Made by a program: the position numbers and the translations under genes | Notes under the pieces: model-generated | Database searches by the model: none | Told to the model about the DNA's origin: nothing | The model's input: only the letters and a program-made list of their open reading frames with translations | Shown: in pieces, positions 14,156 to 23,699 of the stretch | Numbering within the stretch: position 1 is the stretch's first letter | Layout: every line of letters begins with the position of its first letter | Source of the DNA: Lachnospiraceae bacterium | GTDB lineage: Bacteria > Bacillota > Clostridia > Lachnospirales > Lachnospiraceae | DNA: 30,605 bases | Assembly (NCBI GenBank): GCA_009774235.1 | Contig: VSNJ01000034.1 | Location: 1-30,605, forward strand | Reading direction: 5' to 3'

Positions 14156-15847
14156 ATGGACTTATCTTACAGAATTGCAGCAGTTGTTATTATAATTATC
14201 TTATTTCTTGTTATTAAAGGGATTTATGATGAAAAGCGGTACAAGCAGAGACTTTACCTGCGTCTTAAGAATTCCTGGGGAAACCCGTCAAGGCAGGAGT
14301 ACCCGCAGCAGCTTATGGATGCTGTAAAATATTATTATAACAATAATAAGGGTGATAATGATATAGATGATATAACATATAATGACCTTAATATGGATGC
14401 AGTATACAAAAGTGTTAACCATACAATGACATCAATAGGTGAAGAATATTTATATGCACTATTACGGACACCATGTACAGACATTGCAGTCCTTGAGGAA
14501 AGGGAACGTGTAATTAACTGTATGGGGGCAGATGAGGAAGGGCGTATAAAACTGCAGATGGCACTTGCTGGCATGGGGAAACTGAACAGGATTTCAGTAT
14601 ATAGTTATATTAGTGATATAAAAAATATGGACAGTGGCAATAAGCTTTACCATATATTTTGTGCAGCGGCACTTCTGGTTTCTGCAGGGCTTTGTTTTGT
14701 AAAACCAGCAATAATGGTACTGGTTACAGCTTTAATAATTATATATAATGTAATTACTTATTATAAAAACAAAGCAGAAATTGACCCATATATACAAGTT
14801 TTTGCATTTATAGCAAGAACTATAAGCCAGTCAGAAGATGTTGCAAAGGCTGGGATTGCTGGTATTGAAGAATACCAGGAAAGACTTGTTTCATGTACAG
14901 CAGGACTTAAGAAATTCGGCAAGAACAGCTGGCTTGTTTCGGGTGGTAATATGAGTGGTGATATATTAGACTCATTTATGGATTATATAAGGATACTTTT
15001 CCATATAGACTTAATGAAAGTATGTGATATGGTAAATGAGCTGAAAAAGCATGAAAATGAACTGGCAGATATTTATAATATAACTGGATATATAGACAGC
15101 ATGGTTTCTATTGCATCATTCAGGGCAGGGACAGGCAGCTGGTGCGTGCCAGTACTTAAATATACAGACAGCATGAAAAACATAACTATGGAATTTACAG
15201 ATTTATACCACCCGCTTATAGAAAATCCTGTGAAGAATTCTATTAAAACAGAGAAAAGCATACTTATCACAGGTTCAAATGCATCAGGAAAATCAGTATT
15301 TATTAAAACTGTAGCAATTAACGCAATATTTGCACAGACAATCCATACAGTGCTTGCAGAAAGTTACAGTTCATGTTTTTTCCGTGTATATTCATCAATG
15401 GCATTAAGAGATGATATCTTTAGTAATGAAAGTTATTATATAGTAGAGATAAAATCGTTAAAAAGAATTCTGGATAAGGCAGAAGAACAGGGTGTGCCAG
15501 TGTTATGCTTTATAGATGAAGTTTTAAGAGGAACAAATACACTTGAACGTATAGCATCTTCTTCACAGATACTTAAACAGCTGGCAACTTTGAAATCATT
15601 GTGTTTTGCTGCAACACATGACCTTGAACTTGCTAAGATACTGGTTAATTATTTTGATAATTACCATTTTGAAGAAACTGTCAAAGAAAATGATGTTATT
15701 TTTGACTATAAACTTAGAAAAGGAAATACAAAGACACGCAACGCAATTAAACTTTTGAATATGATAGGTTATGATAAAACTCTTACTTCACGTGCAGAAG
15801 AATTAGCACAGTTTTTCCTTGAGAATGGAAGCTGGCGTGAATTATAA
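14156..15847 (+). CDS. membrane-anchored MutS-family ATPase
   Basis: Start chosen at 14156, because the GGAGG at 14146-14150 is correctly spaced for it and overlaps the alternative ATG at 14144; this gives 563 residues. A transmembrane helix lies at about 7-23 and a hydrophobic pair at about 165-200. The C-terminal third is a MutS-type ABC ATPase: Walker A GSNASGKS (about 373-380) and Walker B CFIDEVLRGTN (about 450-460), followed by an ERIASSSQILKQL signature and a THD switch. The mismatch-recognition domain of MutS1 is absent, so it is not the mismatch-repair MutS. Such short, membrane-linked MutS homologues are common in Firmicutes and Bacteroidetes; their role is unknown. It is transcribed away from the vWA/RNA locus. 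Confidence 0.85.
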   Translation: MDLSYRIAAVVIIIILFLVIKGIYDEKRYKQRLYLRLKNSWGNPSRQEYPQQLMDAVKYYYNNNKGDNDIDDITYNDLNMDAVYKSVNHTMTSIGEEYLYALLRTPCTDIAVLEERERVINCMGADEEGRIKLQMALAGMGKLNRISVYSYISDIKNMDSGNKLYHIFCAAALLVSAGLCFVKPAIMVLVTALIIIYNVITYYKNKAEIDPYIQVFAFIARTISQSEDVAKAGIAGIEEYQERLVSCTAGLKKFGKNSWLVSGGNMSGDILDSFMDYIRILFHIDLMKVCDMVNELKKHENELADIYNITGYIDSMVSIASFRAGTGSWCVPVLKYTDSMKNITMEFTDLYHPLIENPVKNSIKTEKSILITGSNASGKSVFIKTVAINAIFAQTIHTVLAESYSSCFFRVYSSMALRDDIFSNESYYIVEIKSLKRILDKAEEQGVPVLCFIDEVLRGTNTLERIASSSQILKQLATLKSLCFAATHDLELAKILVNYFDNYHFEETVKENDVIFDYKLRKGNTKTRNAIKLLNMIGYDKTLTSRAEELAQFFLENGSWREL

Positions 15848-15988
15848 CCAGAGCCAGTGGCTTTGTGCGTTTTTAGATTTTAAAACATGCCATAGTGTAC
15901 TGAATATTTGTGTTTTAACCGGGCAATAATACATAGGAAAAAGATTACAGCATTTTCTTATTGGGTAAAAGAAAGGTCCGGTGGTTAT

Positions 15989-16678
15989 ATGAGAAGAGGA
16001 ACAAAATATTTTTGTGGAATATGTGTTATTATCGCAATATTTGCAGTTAGTAACTATATTTTTTATAAATCAGCACTCAGGCATTTTGAACAAATGCAGA
16101 TAAGCAGTGAGAAGAAAACATATGAAGAATTTGAAGCTTATGTTTCAGAAAAGGTAGATTCTAAATATAAAGAACTGGAAGAAAAACATGACCAGGTTAT
16201 GGAGGATAATATTTCTGCTGGTACAACTGAGTATGATAAACTTGGGGTACAGACTGTCTACCAGATTGAAAGTTATGATTCATTAAGGGATACTACGGTT
16301 GTTGAATATGAAACATTACCTGAAGAACTTATAGGGCTTACAAGGGAACTTGCTGATGAATACTGTAAGAATTATATGAAAAACCTGCCTGCGGAAGAGT
16401 TTCTGAAAGGCTTACAGAGTATGGGGATTACAAGTTTTTCAAATGAAAGGCTTGTGGTTAAGAAAATATATGATAGTTCAAAGGTTGAGTATAAATATTA
16501 CCTGATTGCAGTTGATGGAGAGGTTGTTGTTTATTATGGTGATAAAAAAACAGTGTATGAATATACAGGTATAGAAACATCAAGGCTTCATCCAAGTGAG
16601 AGACGTGCACTTAAAAAGGGCATAGAGGTAAGGGATGAAGACGAATTATACAGTATATTAGAGAATTATTCATCATAA
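15989..16678 (+). CDS. membrane-anchored protein with BofC-like C-terminal domain
   Basis: Start chosen at 15989, where MRRGTKYFCG leads straight into a single N-terminal membrane segment (about 9-26); the 27 residues before it look like leader. 229 residues. A charged coiled-coil-like region (about 35-70) is followed by two related beta-rich stretches. The last 60 residues, with KYYLIAVDGEVVVYYGDK, VYEYTGI and ELYSILENYSS, resemble the BofC C-terminal domain. In Bacillus BofC inhibits SpoIVB proteolysis during sporulation; here the function is only inferred and the homology is partial. It lies 141 bases after the MutS-like gene and before a strong terminator. Confidence 0.65.
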   Translation: MRRGTKYFCGICVIIAIFAVSNYIFYKSALRHFEQMQISSEKKTYEEFEAYVSEKVDSKYKELEEKHDQVMEDNISAGTTEYDKLGVQTVYQIESYDSLRDTTVVEYETLPEELIGLTRELADEYCKNYMKNLPAEEFLKGLQSMGITSFSNERLVVKKIYDSSKVEYKYYLIAVDGEVVVYYGDKKTVYEYTGIETSRLHPSERRALKKGIEVRDEDELYSILENYSS

Positions 16679-16700
16679 ATATAGTTTTAAATACAGATTA

Positions 16701-16730
16701 CTGCCTGGATATTATCCAGGCAGGTCTTTT
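16701..16730 (+). terminator. Rho-independent terminator
   Basis: CTGCCTGGA and TCCAGGCAG (perfect 9-base arms, 16701-16723) with loop TATTA, followed by GTCTTTT. Ends the BofC-like gene. Confidence 0.8.
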
Positions 16731-16768
16731 ATTGTATACTAGAGGAAAATTTATATAAGGGGAAAGAA

Positions 16769-18016
16769 ATGGAAAATACAGATATATTGGTTGCAGGAGG
16801 CGGTGCAGCAGGAATAATGGCAGCACTTACAGCAACAGAAAATGGCAAAGGAAAAATATTTATAATTGAGAAAATGGGGCAGCTTGGTAAGAAAATACTT
16901 GCAACTGGAAATGGAAAATGTAATTATACAAATTATTACCAGGCAAAAGAATGTTACAGGGGAAATGATGTTTCATTTGCATGGAAGGCATTACAAAAGT
17001 TTGGATATAAAGAAACTATAAGTTTATTTAAATCATATGGAATTATCCCTTATGACAGGGATGGTTATGTGTATCCATTACCAGGACAGGCTTCATGTGT
17101 AAGGGATATTCTGGAAAGGGAACTAAAAAGTACAAAAGTTGTAATTAATAAAGAAGAAAAAATAACAGATGTATCAATACATAGAAAAAATGGAAGACAG
17201 GATGGTTTTATTGTAGTAACTGGAAATAACAAATATTTTACCCAAAAACTAATTATTGCAACTGGTGGAAAGGCAGGTGCAGTACATGGCTCTGATGGTT
17301 CCGGATACAGCCTTGCCAAATCCCTTGGACATTCTGTAATTACTCCATTTGCTGCGCTTACTTCGTGTATAATCTGTGGGAAGTATACTAAAGACTGGGC
17401 TGGTGTAAGAACAAAAGGAACCGTAAGGGCTTATAATAGTAAAGGAAAACTGCTTTGTGAAAATACAGGGGAACTGCAGTTTGTGGCACAGGGTATATCA
17501 GGAATACCTGTATTCCAGGTAAGCAGGTATATATCAGAAGAGATTGTAAAGGGCAGAAAACCATATTTAACAATAGACATTATGCCTTTATATAGTGAAG
17601 AAGAGATTATTGCCAGTTTATTGTGCCGTAAGAAAAAGAATGGCAGTATAGGGGATATATTTACAGGCATGCTTCATAATAAACTGGCAGCGGCATTGCT
17701 TAAATTCTGTGATATATCTATAAAACGCCAGGCTGCAGGGCTTACAAAGGATGAAGCTTCACATATTGCAGCAGTAATGAAAAACTGGCGTCTTGAAGTA
17801 AAGGATACAGGAGGGTTTGAAAAGGCACAAGTGACAGGAGGAGGGATACCAGCTTCTGAAATAAATGCAGAAACAATGGAGTCAAAGATTTGTCCAGGTC
17901 TTTATTTTGCAGGTGAGGTAATAGATGTTGATGGGATATGTGGCGGGTATAACCTGCAATGGGCATGGACAAGCGGGTATATTGCAGGGAATGCTGCGGG
18001 CAGATGTTATAAATAA
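16769..18016 (+). CDS. HI0933-family FAD/NAD(P)-dependent oxidoreductase (BaiN/YhiN-like)
   Basis: 415 residues. An N-terminal dinucleotide-binding motif GGGAAG (10-15) in ILVAGGGAAGIMAAL is followed by KILATGNGKCNYTN, the signature of the HI0933 flavoprotein family. The C-terminal FAD-binding block has VTGGGIPASEIN, GLYFAGEVIDVDG and GGYNLQWAWTSGYIAG. Family members bind FAD; the one studied example, BaiN, was proposed to reduce bile-acid intermediates, but most members have unknown substrates. The start has AAGGGGAAAG just upstream. It sits after a terminator, so it begins a new unit, and the dehydrogenase 106 bases downstream may be co-transcribed. Family assignment is sure; substrate is not. 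Confidence 0.9.
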   Translation: MENTDILVAGGGAAGIMAALTATENGKGKIFIIEKMGQLGKKILATGNGKCNYTNYYQAKECYRGNDVSFAWKALQKFGYKETISLFKSYGIIPYDRDGYVYPLPGQASCVRDILERELKSTKVVINKEEKITDVSIHRKNGRQDGFIVVTGNNKYFTQKLIIATGGKAGAVHGSDGSGYSLAKSLGHSVITPFAALTSCIICGKYTKDWAGVRTKGTVRAYNSKGKLLCENTGELQFVAQGISGIPVFQVSRYISEEIVKGRKPYLTIDIMPLYSEEEIIASLLCRKKKNGSIGDIFTGMLHNKLAAALLKFCDISIKRQAAGLTKDEASHIAAVMKNWRLEVKDTGGFEKAQVTGGGIPASEINAETMESKICPGLYFAGEVIDVDGICGGYNLQWAWTSGYIAGNAAGRCYK

Positions 18017-18122
18017 TTTATAATTAACAAATGCCTGTTGTCTGTATACCATAAAATATAACAATAAATTGACTAACAGCATTATTTTGCAGTACAATAA
18101 AATAAAAAACAGGAGGAATTTT

Positions 18123-18866
18123 ATGTTAAAAGGAAAAGTAGCAATAGTTACAGGTGGTACAAGAGGTATTGGGTTTGAGGTTGTACGTAAATATCTTTCT
18201 AATGGTGCAAAGGTTATATTATTTGGTTCAAGGCAGGAAACAGTTGATAACGCACTTAATAAACTTAAGGAAGAGAACCAGTCATGGGAAGCAGAAGGCA
18301 TGTGCCCTAAGCTTACAGATGCAAAAGAAGTTGAGGAAGCTGTAAATAAAGTAAAGGAAAAGTATGGAAGGCTTGATATACTGGTAAATAATGCAGGTAT
18401 TTCACAGAGTACCCCGCTTTATAATTATACAGCAGAGGAATTTGATAAAGTTATAGACTTAAATGTAAAAGCAGTATTCTATGCAATCCTCCCTGCAGCA
18501 AGAATTATGAAAGAACAAGGTGGTGGCTGCATAATTAATACAAGTTCAATGGTAAGTATATCTGGACAGCCTGCAGGTGTTGGATATCCAGCAAGTAAGT
18601 TTGCAGTAAATGGTCTTACAATTTCACTTGCAAGAGAACTTGGCAAAGATAATATACGTGTAAATGCAGTAGCACCGGGAGTTACAAGGACAGATATGGT
18701 TGCAGCACTTCCAGAGCAGACAGTACAGGCAATTTCTGCAAGAATTCCACTTGGAAGGGCGGGAGAACCAGAAGAAGTAGCAGATGCATTCCTTTATCTT
18801 GCAAGTGATATGGCAAGTTATGTTACAGGAGAGATTTTATCTGTAGATGGGGCTTCAAAGGCATAA
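18123..18866 (+). CDS. short-chain dehydrogenase/reductase (FabG/HSDH-like)
   Basis: Start chosen at 18123, preceded by AGGAGG 6 bases upstream; 247 residues, the usual classical SDR length. Visible motifs: TGGTRGIG (10-17, cofactor binding), NNAG (89-92), N114, S142, and the catalytic YPASK (Y155, K159). The PGVTRTDM loop and a C-terminal SVDGA end are typical of FabG-like enzymes. It would oxidise or reduce an alcohol/ketone with NAD(H) or NADP(H) in the cytoplasm. The closest functional types are 3-oxoacyl-ACP reductase and hydroxysteroid dehydrogenase; sequence alone does not decide. There are no fatty-acid genes nearby, so a housekeeping FabG is less likely. Confidence 0.88.
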   Translation: MLKGKVAIVTGGTRGIGFEVVRKYLSNGAKVILFGSRQETVDNALNKLKEENQSWEAEGMCPKLTDAKEVEEAVNKVKEKYGRLDILVNNAGISQSTPLYNYTAEEFDKVIDLNVKAVFYAILPAARIMKEQGGGCIINTSSMVSISGQPAGVGYPASKFAVNGLTISLARELGKDNIRVNAVAPGVTRTDMVAALPEQTVQAISARIPLGRAGEPEEVADAFLYLASDMASYVTGEILSVDGASKA

Positions 18867-18944
18867 AAGGTAAGTGTGTTTATTACTGGCACAGACCATC
18901 CACAATCTACAGTAAATAAAGGGATTTTGTTAATGAAAAGCATA

Positions 18945-18986
18945 TAGTGCATAAAGCCTGGAATATAAGCTGGGTTTTATGCACTA
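18945..18986 (+). terminator. terminator between convergent dehydrogenase and ZIP genes
   Basis: Arms TAGTGCATAAAGCC (18945-18958) and GGGTTTTATGCACTA (18972-18986) pair almost fully. TTTA follows on the plus strand. Ends the dehydrogenase and could act in both directions. Confidence 0.65.
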
Positions 18987-18998
18987 TTTATATTGCAT

Positions 18999-19775
18999 TT
19001 ATCCAAAACTTACATCAAGTATCATCATTACAACAAATCCCAGGGCAACCCCTATTGTCCCAAGATTAAAGTTTTCGCCTGACTGTGCCGCAGGTATAAG
19101 TTCCTCTACTACTACGTAAACCATTGCACCTGCTGCAAATGCAAGAAGATATGGCAATACCAGCACAATAAGGCTGGCAATGGCTATTGTTATAGCAGCA
19201 AATACAGGTTCAACTATGCCAGATAATGTACCATATATAAATGCCTTTGGTTTGGATATGCCATCATTTTTAAGTGGCATAGAAATAATTGCACCCTCAG
19301 GAAAGTTCTGTATTGCAATTCCAGTTGCAAGAGTAAATGCACCTGCCATTGTAATTCCAGTATCACCAATTAATGTACCTGCTAAAGCCACACCTACAGC
19401 CATTCCTTCTGGAATATTATGGAATGTAACTGCAAGTGCAAGCATTGTTGATTTCTTAATTTTAAGCTTTAGTCCTTCAGGCTGGTCATTGTCAAGCCTT
19501 AAATGTGGCATCAGCATATCTAAACCGACAAGGAATAAAATACCTGCCATAAAACCAGCTGCTGCTGGAAACCATTTATAAATACTCATATTTTCTGACA
19601 AGCCGATGGCAGGTATCAGAAGTGACCAAACAGATGCCGCAACCATTACACCTGATGCAAAACCAAGCAGCAGTTTTTCAATTCTGCTATCAAGTTTATT
19701 TCCCATAAGAAAAACCATTGCAGCACCTGCCATAGTACCTGCCAATGGAATTAAAATACATGCTGCTATATCCAA
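18999..19775 (-). CDS. ZIP-family metal transporter
   Basis: 258 residues with about eight membrane segments. The signature metal-site helices are present: HNIPEG (119-124) and QNFPEGA (156-162), with an E-E pair near VVVEELIPA. ZIP proteins import Zn2+, Fe2+ or Mn2+ into the cytoplasm; the GufA/ZupT-like layout fits. The start codon is TTG at 19775 with an AAAGGA-type site upstream; no ATG would give an intact first helix. A hairpin or palindrome at 19820-19846 upstream could be a metal-regulator operator. Monocistronic. Confidence 0.9.
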   Translation of the reverse strand: MDIAACILIPLAGTMAGAAMVFLMGNKLDSRIEKLLLGFASGVMVAASVWSLLIPAIGLSENMSIYKWFPAAAGFMAGILFLVGLDMLMPHLRLDNDQPEGLKLKIKKSTMLALAVTFHNIPEGMAVGVALAGTLIGDTGITMAGAFTLATGIAIQNFPEGAIISMPLKNDGISKPKAFIYGTLSGIVEPVFAAITIAIASLIVLVLPYLLAFAAGAMVYVVVEELIPAAQSGENFNLGTIGVALGFVVMMILDVSFG

Positions 19776-19819
19776 TTTACCACGTCCTTTACAATAAGTT
19801 AGAATTAAATAAAGACCAG

Positions 19820-19846
19820 TGTGGCATAAGCTTTAAACATGCCACA
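19820..19846. promoter_or_regulatory. palindrome between the divergent ZIP and sigma-factor genes
   Basis: TGTGGCA (19820-19826) and TGCCACA (19840-19846) are perfect inverted 7-mers 13 bases apart. It may be an operator or a leader hairpin; it matches no box I can name. Confidence 0.35.
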
Positions 19847-19960
19847 GTACAGCAGTATATATTATTCTATGAAATAATTTTTAAAAAGTTACAAAATACA
19901 GCGCACATTTATACAAGGTAAAACGTTATATAATATATAAGGAATGAAGGGAGGTTAATT

Positions 19961-20404
19961 ATGATTGCTGGTATTGAAGAAAAATATAGCCAGTTGTACA
20001 ACTATTGTTATTTTAAACTACATAATTCACATCTGGCAGAAGACATTACACAGGAAGCATTTTTACGGTTATTTGAAAATAGCAGGTATAAGGAAATAAA
20101 AAATCCTTTGGCATTTTTATATACTGTTGCAAGAAATTTGTGTATAGATGAATACCGTAAAAAGGAAACTGTAGAAATGCCTCAGGAGATGCCAGCAGAA
20201 GATGCAGGGGATAAGATAACTGATATGGTTGCAGTGCATATGGCACTTGATGGTCTGTCAGAAAAGGAGCGTGAAATAATACTTTTAAGGGTAGTTAATG
20301 AAGTGCCTGTAGAGGATATTGGGAAAATATATGGTATCTCAAGATTTGCGGTATACAGGGAAGTTAAAAAGATTCTTAAAAAACTTGAAAGGAGGCTTTC
20401 ATAA
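19961..20404 (+). CDS. ECF-type RNA polymerase sigma factor
   Basis: 147 residues. The sigma-2 region (about 5-60) contains HLAEDITQEAFLRLF and ARNLCIDEYRKKE. The sigma-4 helix-turn-helix (about 85-140) contains LSEKEREIILLRVVNEV and IGKIYGISRFAVYREVKKIL. Short ECF factors are normally silenced by a membrane partner and switch on their own operon upon envelope stress. The next gene, a membrane protein overlapping the stop by one base (TAATG), is the likely partner. GGGAGG 6 bases upstream supports the start. A -10 TATAAT is at 19929-19934, preceded by ACGTTA, which may be an autoregulatory ECF element; its -35 is not clear. Confidence 0.9.
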   Translation: MIAGIEEKYSQLYNYCYFKLHNSHLAEDITQEAFLRLFENSRYKEIKNPLAFLYTVARNLCIDEYRKKETVEMPQEMPAEDAGDKITDMVAVHMALDGLSEKEREIILLRVVNEVPVEDIGKIYGISRFAVYREVKKILKKLERRLS

Positions 20405-21132
20405 TGGGCAGAAAAATTAAAAAGCATATAGTAGAAATAAAAAAATATTTTGAAGCGCCAGAACCACAGGAAAAGAGCACATTTATAAATAAGGCGTGCC
20501 GGGAGAATATATCTGGAAACAGAATAAGCCTCTGGTATATGTTATGGGTGCAGTTTTCTTTTATTTCAAAATGGATATGGATTGTATCTGCATTATTATT
20601 TATCTGTTGTTTTATCACAAGCAGGTATATTGCGGAAGAAATAATATGGTTACTGTCTGGGGTAATGCCATTTATAGTAACATTTTCACTATCAGAAAGT
20701 ATGCGTTCTGTTATATATGGGATGCAGGAATTTGAAATGTCATCAAGGTTTACACTAAAAAGTATTATTATGTCAAGGGTTATTATACTTGGTGCAGGAA
20801 ATATGTTTTTACTTTTTATTGCAGTATTTTTAGCTGGAAACAGTATGTGGAGAAATATAATATATATGCTTGTACCATATTTGTCATCTGCAATAGGAGG
20901 ATTTGTAATATTAAGGAAGTTCCCTGCAAGGGAAGGTGTGTATTTAAGCTGTGTTTTCAGTGGGATTATAAGTATTATAGATATAAAACTGGTTAATGAC
21001 TACAGCTTTATATATGAAGCAAGGTATACTGGAATATGGATAACTGCTGTTTTATTAATGTTTGCTGCTGCAGGTTATGAAAGCTTTAAGATGGCAGACT
21101 CTATTAGCAGTAATGTATATGCTGTAAAGTAA
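20404..21132 (+). CDS. multi-pass membrane protein, possible sigma partner
   Basis: 242 residues. A soluble N-terminal tail of about 50 residues is followed by six hydrophobic segments (roughly 55-75, 80-98, 123-145, 150-170, 180-200, 215-232). The tail, rather than a zinc anti-sigma motif, would face the cytoplasm. The start codon overlaps the sigma-factor stop, so translation is coupled, and the ABC ATPase follows after 129 bases. By context it could sense a signal and hold the sigma factor, or form part of the exporter. I do not recognise a named family. Confidence 0.65.
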   Translation: MGRKIKKHIVEIKKYFEAPEPQEKSTFINKACRENISGNRISLWYMLWVQFSFISKWIWIVSALLFICCFITSRYIAEEIIWLLSGVMPFIVTFSLSESMRSVIYGMQEFEMSSRFTLKSIIMSRVIILGAGNMFLLFIAVFLAGNSMWRNIIYMLVPYLSSAIGGFVILRKFPAREGVYLSCVFSGIISIIDIKLVNDYSFIYEARYTGIWITAVLLMFAAAGYESFKMADSISSNVYAVK

Positions 21133-21261
21133 ACGGTGTACTAATATAAGAAGATGGAAGAAAGAGTGGAAGATTTTTCAAATATTTCACTCTGCAGGTT
21201 TGTGTCTGTGCTGCATCCACAAACTTGGAATGTACAAAAAGCAGCGCAGAATGGAGGAAAT

Positions 21262-21969
21262 ATGAAGTTAGTTATAGACAGGCTTTCAAAACAATATAAA
21301 AATAAAATTGCAGTTGACAGGGTATCAGCAGAGTTTAACAATGGGGTATACGGGCTTCTTGGTGCTAATGGCGCAGGGAAAACTACTTTTATGCGTATGG
21401 TCTGTGGTATACTTGCACCTACAAGCGGCAGTATTTCTTTTAATGGTATTGATGCAGGGGAAGAGGAGTACAGAAATGTTCTAGGATACCTTCCGCAGGA
21501 TTTTGGATACTATCCTAATTTTACTGCATGGGATTTTCTTTTGTATATGTCAGCGTTAAAAGGTTTTGATAAGAAAAGTGCAAAAAAAAGAATAACAGAG
21601 CTTTTAGATTTTGTTTCACTTTCTGATGTTTCTAAGAAGAAAATAAAAACTTATTCAGGCGGAATGAAACAGAGGCTTGGAATTGCGCAGGCGCTTTTAA
21701 ATTATCCTAAAATACTTGTTATGGATGAACCTACAGCAGGACTTGACCCTAAAGAAAGAGTGCGTTTCCGCAATGTAATAGAAAGCATTGGAAAAGAGAG
21801 CATAGTTATTTTGTCTACACATATTGTATCAGATGTTGAACATATAGCAGATTATATACTTATGATGAAAAGTGGAAGAATTATATTTAACCAGCCAAGG
21901 GAAAATATAGAAGGAGATTTAGAGGAATTTTATCTAAGTGAATTTGAAGATGGGATAGAAAGCATTTAA
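21262..21969 (+). CDS. ABC transporter ATP-binding protein
   Basis: Start chosen at 21262 with GGAGG 5 bases upstream; the longer open frame adds 36 residues unlike the family. 235 residues. Walker A GANGAGKT (34-41), a Q-loop at YLPQD (77-81), signature SGGMKQR (132-138), Walker B ILVMDEP (151-157) and an H-switch STHIVSD. It belongs to the drug/lantibiotic-exporter type of ATPase (ABC-2 partners). The neighbouring permease (22092) is its likely membrane subunit, and the sigma factor upstream its likely regulator. Confidence 0.92.
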   Translation: MKLVIDRLSKQYKNKIAVDRVSAEFNNGVYGLLGANGAGKTTFMRMVCGILAPTSGSISFNGIDAGEEEYRNVLGYLPQDFGYYPNFTAWDFLLYMSALKGFDKKSAKKRITELLDFVSLSDVSKKKIKTYSGGMKQRLGIAQALLNYPKILVMDEPTAGLDPKERVRFRNVIESIGKESIVILSTHIVSDVEHIADYILMMKSGRIIFNQPRENIEGDLEEFYLSEFEDGIESI

Positions 21970-22091
21970 AATGTTTTTGGCAAAATTAATGATAGTATTA
22001 AAAATATATCTAAAATAACAGAATACTGCCTGGCATGTATTAAGTTTAACATTAATATTTAACCAGCCAGAAGCAGCACAGGAGGATTTTT

Positions 22092-23321
22092 ATGAAAAGT
22101 ATTATAGGATTTGAATTAAAGAAAATATTACAAAAGAAAATAGTATGGATAACATTTATAATATTTTTTATATTCCAGCTTATGCTTACAAGTTTTGCAT
22201 ATTTATTTTCATCAAGGTATATAGATGGGAAGTTTTTAGAAACTAAAGCAGACTGGTTTAAAACAGACAGGAAAAATGCAGAAGAATTGTCTGGAAAAAA
22301 GATTGATGACAACCTTCTTTCCAGACTGGAAGAAAGCAATAAGTATATACCAGATTCAGAAGATGAAGCAGAAAGTTATGAATATCTTTCATCAGATGAT
22401 TACCAGAAAAAAGCCAGGCCATATGAACCATTAAGAAAACTGGTTAAGACAATGCTTTATGCCGGGACAGGAAATGCATATACTTCTATTACAAGCAAAG
22501 TATTATATAGTACCAGGCTTGCAGGTGTAGAGGAAAGATGGGATGCACATAAACTTACAGAAGATGAAAAAGAATACTGGAGGGATAAAGAGAGCCAGCT
22601 TCCAGATACTTTTACATATAAATATGGTGGTGCATATGAAAGGCTTGTTGATATGAGTGGATGCTATTATATTTGTATGTTTATAACATTTTTTATTGCT
22701 ATTTGTATAACAAGTATATTTACAGAAGAACATCTAAGAAAAACGGACCAGCTGGTTTTATGCACAAAATATGGAAGAAAGCAAAGTTATATTGCTAAAA
22801 TAATTGCAGGATGTACAATTACAATATGTATGACATTAATTTTCTGGATATCTACATTTATATGTTTTGTAGCAATATATGGCATAGGAAACTTTTCGGC
22901 AATGGTGCAGGTGACGTTTGACCCAATTTATTCTGGTACACTTACAATAGGGCAGGCAGCGCTGGTAATGACAGGACTGCTTTTACTGTCTTCTATAGTT
23001 CTTTGTATAATTACAATGGTATTGTCAGAACTTATAAATAGTAATGTGGGTGTAATGGCTATAGTAATTGCAGTTTTCTTTTTACTTGCACGTTTAGTAT
23101 ATGTGCCAGCAGATTTTAAATTTATTGCTAAAGTGTGGAATATGCTTCCAATTAACTTGCTAAAAGGTGACCAGGGACTGTTTGATGTACGTTTGTGGAA
23201 TATATTTGGTATTAAGCTTACTCTCTGGCAGATGGCAATAATAATATATATTATAACCGGGTTAGTATTTTTCTTTATTGGAAAGAAGAAATACTGCAAA
23301 TACCAGGTCAGTGCAAGGTGA
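22092..23321 (+). CDS. ABC-2-type transporter permease
   Basis: 409 residues. One membrane helix near the N-terminus (about 17-37), a charged extracytoplasmic region of about 150 residues (38-185), then five further helices up to the C-terminus, the pattern of ABC-2 permeases with a large first loop. AGGAGG 7 bases before the start. It is separated from the ATPase by 122 bases with no terminator. The substrate is unknown; peptide antibiotics or envelope components are typical for this class. Confidence 0.82.
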   Translation: MKSIIGFELKKILQKKIVWITFIIFFIFQLMLTSFAYLFSSRYIDGKFLETKADWFKTDRKNAEELSGKKIDDNLLSRLEESNKYIPDSEDEAESYEYLSSDDYQKKARPYEPLRKLVKTMLYAGTGNAYTSITSKVLYSTRLAGVEERWDAHKLTEDEKEYWRDKESQLPDTFTYKYGGAYERLVDMSGCYYICMFITFFIAICITSIFTEEHLRKTDQLVLCTKYGRKQSYIAKIIAGCTITICMTLIFWISTFICFVAIYGIGNFSAMVQVTFDPIYSGTLTIGQAALVMTGLLLLSSIVLCIITMVLSELINSNVGVMAIVIAVFFLLARLVYVPADFKFIAKVWNMLPINLLKGDQGLFDVRLWNIFGIKLTLWQMAIIIYIITGLVFFFIGKKKYCKYQVSAR

Positions 23322-23334
23322 CAGATGCCCCCGG

Positions 23335-23348
23335 TGTCATTTAGTTAA
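23335..23348 (+). repeat. short dispersed repeat, copy 1
   Basis: TGTCATTTAGTTAA, identical to 29382-29395. The similarity continues loosely into CAATAAATAAA / CAATAGATAAA. Possibly the end of a lost mobile element. Confidence 0.4.
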
Positions 23349-23409
23349 AAATATAACAATAAATAAAGGGCTTGTGGGTGTTTGAAAATTAAATAATCCA
23401 AAAGTTATT

Positions 23410-23467
23410 GGCTCTGGCAATTCCAAAATTTTACCAATGGTAGCACGCTTCCGCTTGGATGGGATAC
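23410..23467 (+). repeat. R3: partial copy of repeat R
   Basis: Matches the reverse complement of R1 11314-11371 at 51 of 58 bases, including CTCTGGCAATTCCAAAATTT and CGCTTGGATGGGATAC. It occupies the 378-base gap between the ABC permease and GNAT genes. No tRNA-like RNA follows it here. Confidence 0.7.
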
Positions 23468-23561
23468 TATTAAGGAAGTGCATGGATAAAAGACTTTGTA
23501 TAATGGATTGTAATAATAAAAATGGTCTTATATTTGAATTATGTTCATATATAATGTGTTT

Positions 23562-23590
23562 TTGGTAAATTTAGGTTGAATTGGTATAAT
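23562..23590 (+). promoter_or_regulatory. promoter of the GNAT gene
   Basis: TTGGTA (23562-23567), 17-base spacer, TATAAT (23585-23590) with an upstream TG (extended -10). About 100 bases of leader follow. Confidence 0.55.
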
Positions 23591-23699
23591 ATAAAGAATA
23601 TAATAACAATGTTGTTAAATATAAAATTAACTTTGGTAATTATTATGAAAGACATAAAAATTATGTTAGATGGCAGGATTTACAAAGAGGCGGTGATTT

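Noticed and set aside
14156..15847. Housekeeping mismatch-repair MutS
   Set aside because: Length, membrane helices and lack of a mismatch-recognition domain exclude it.
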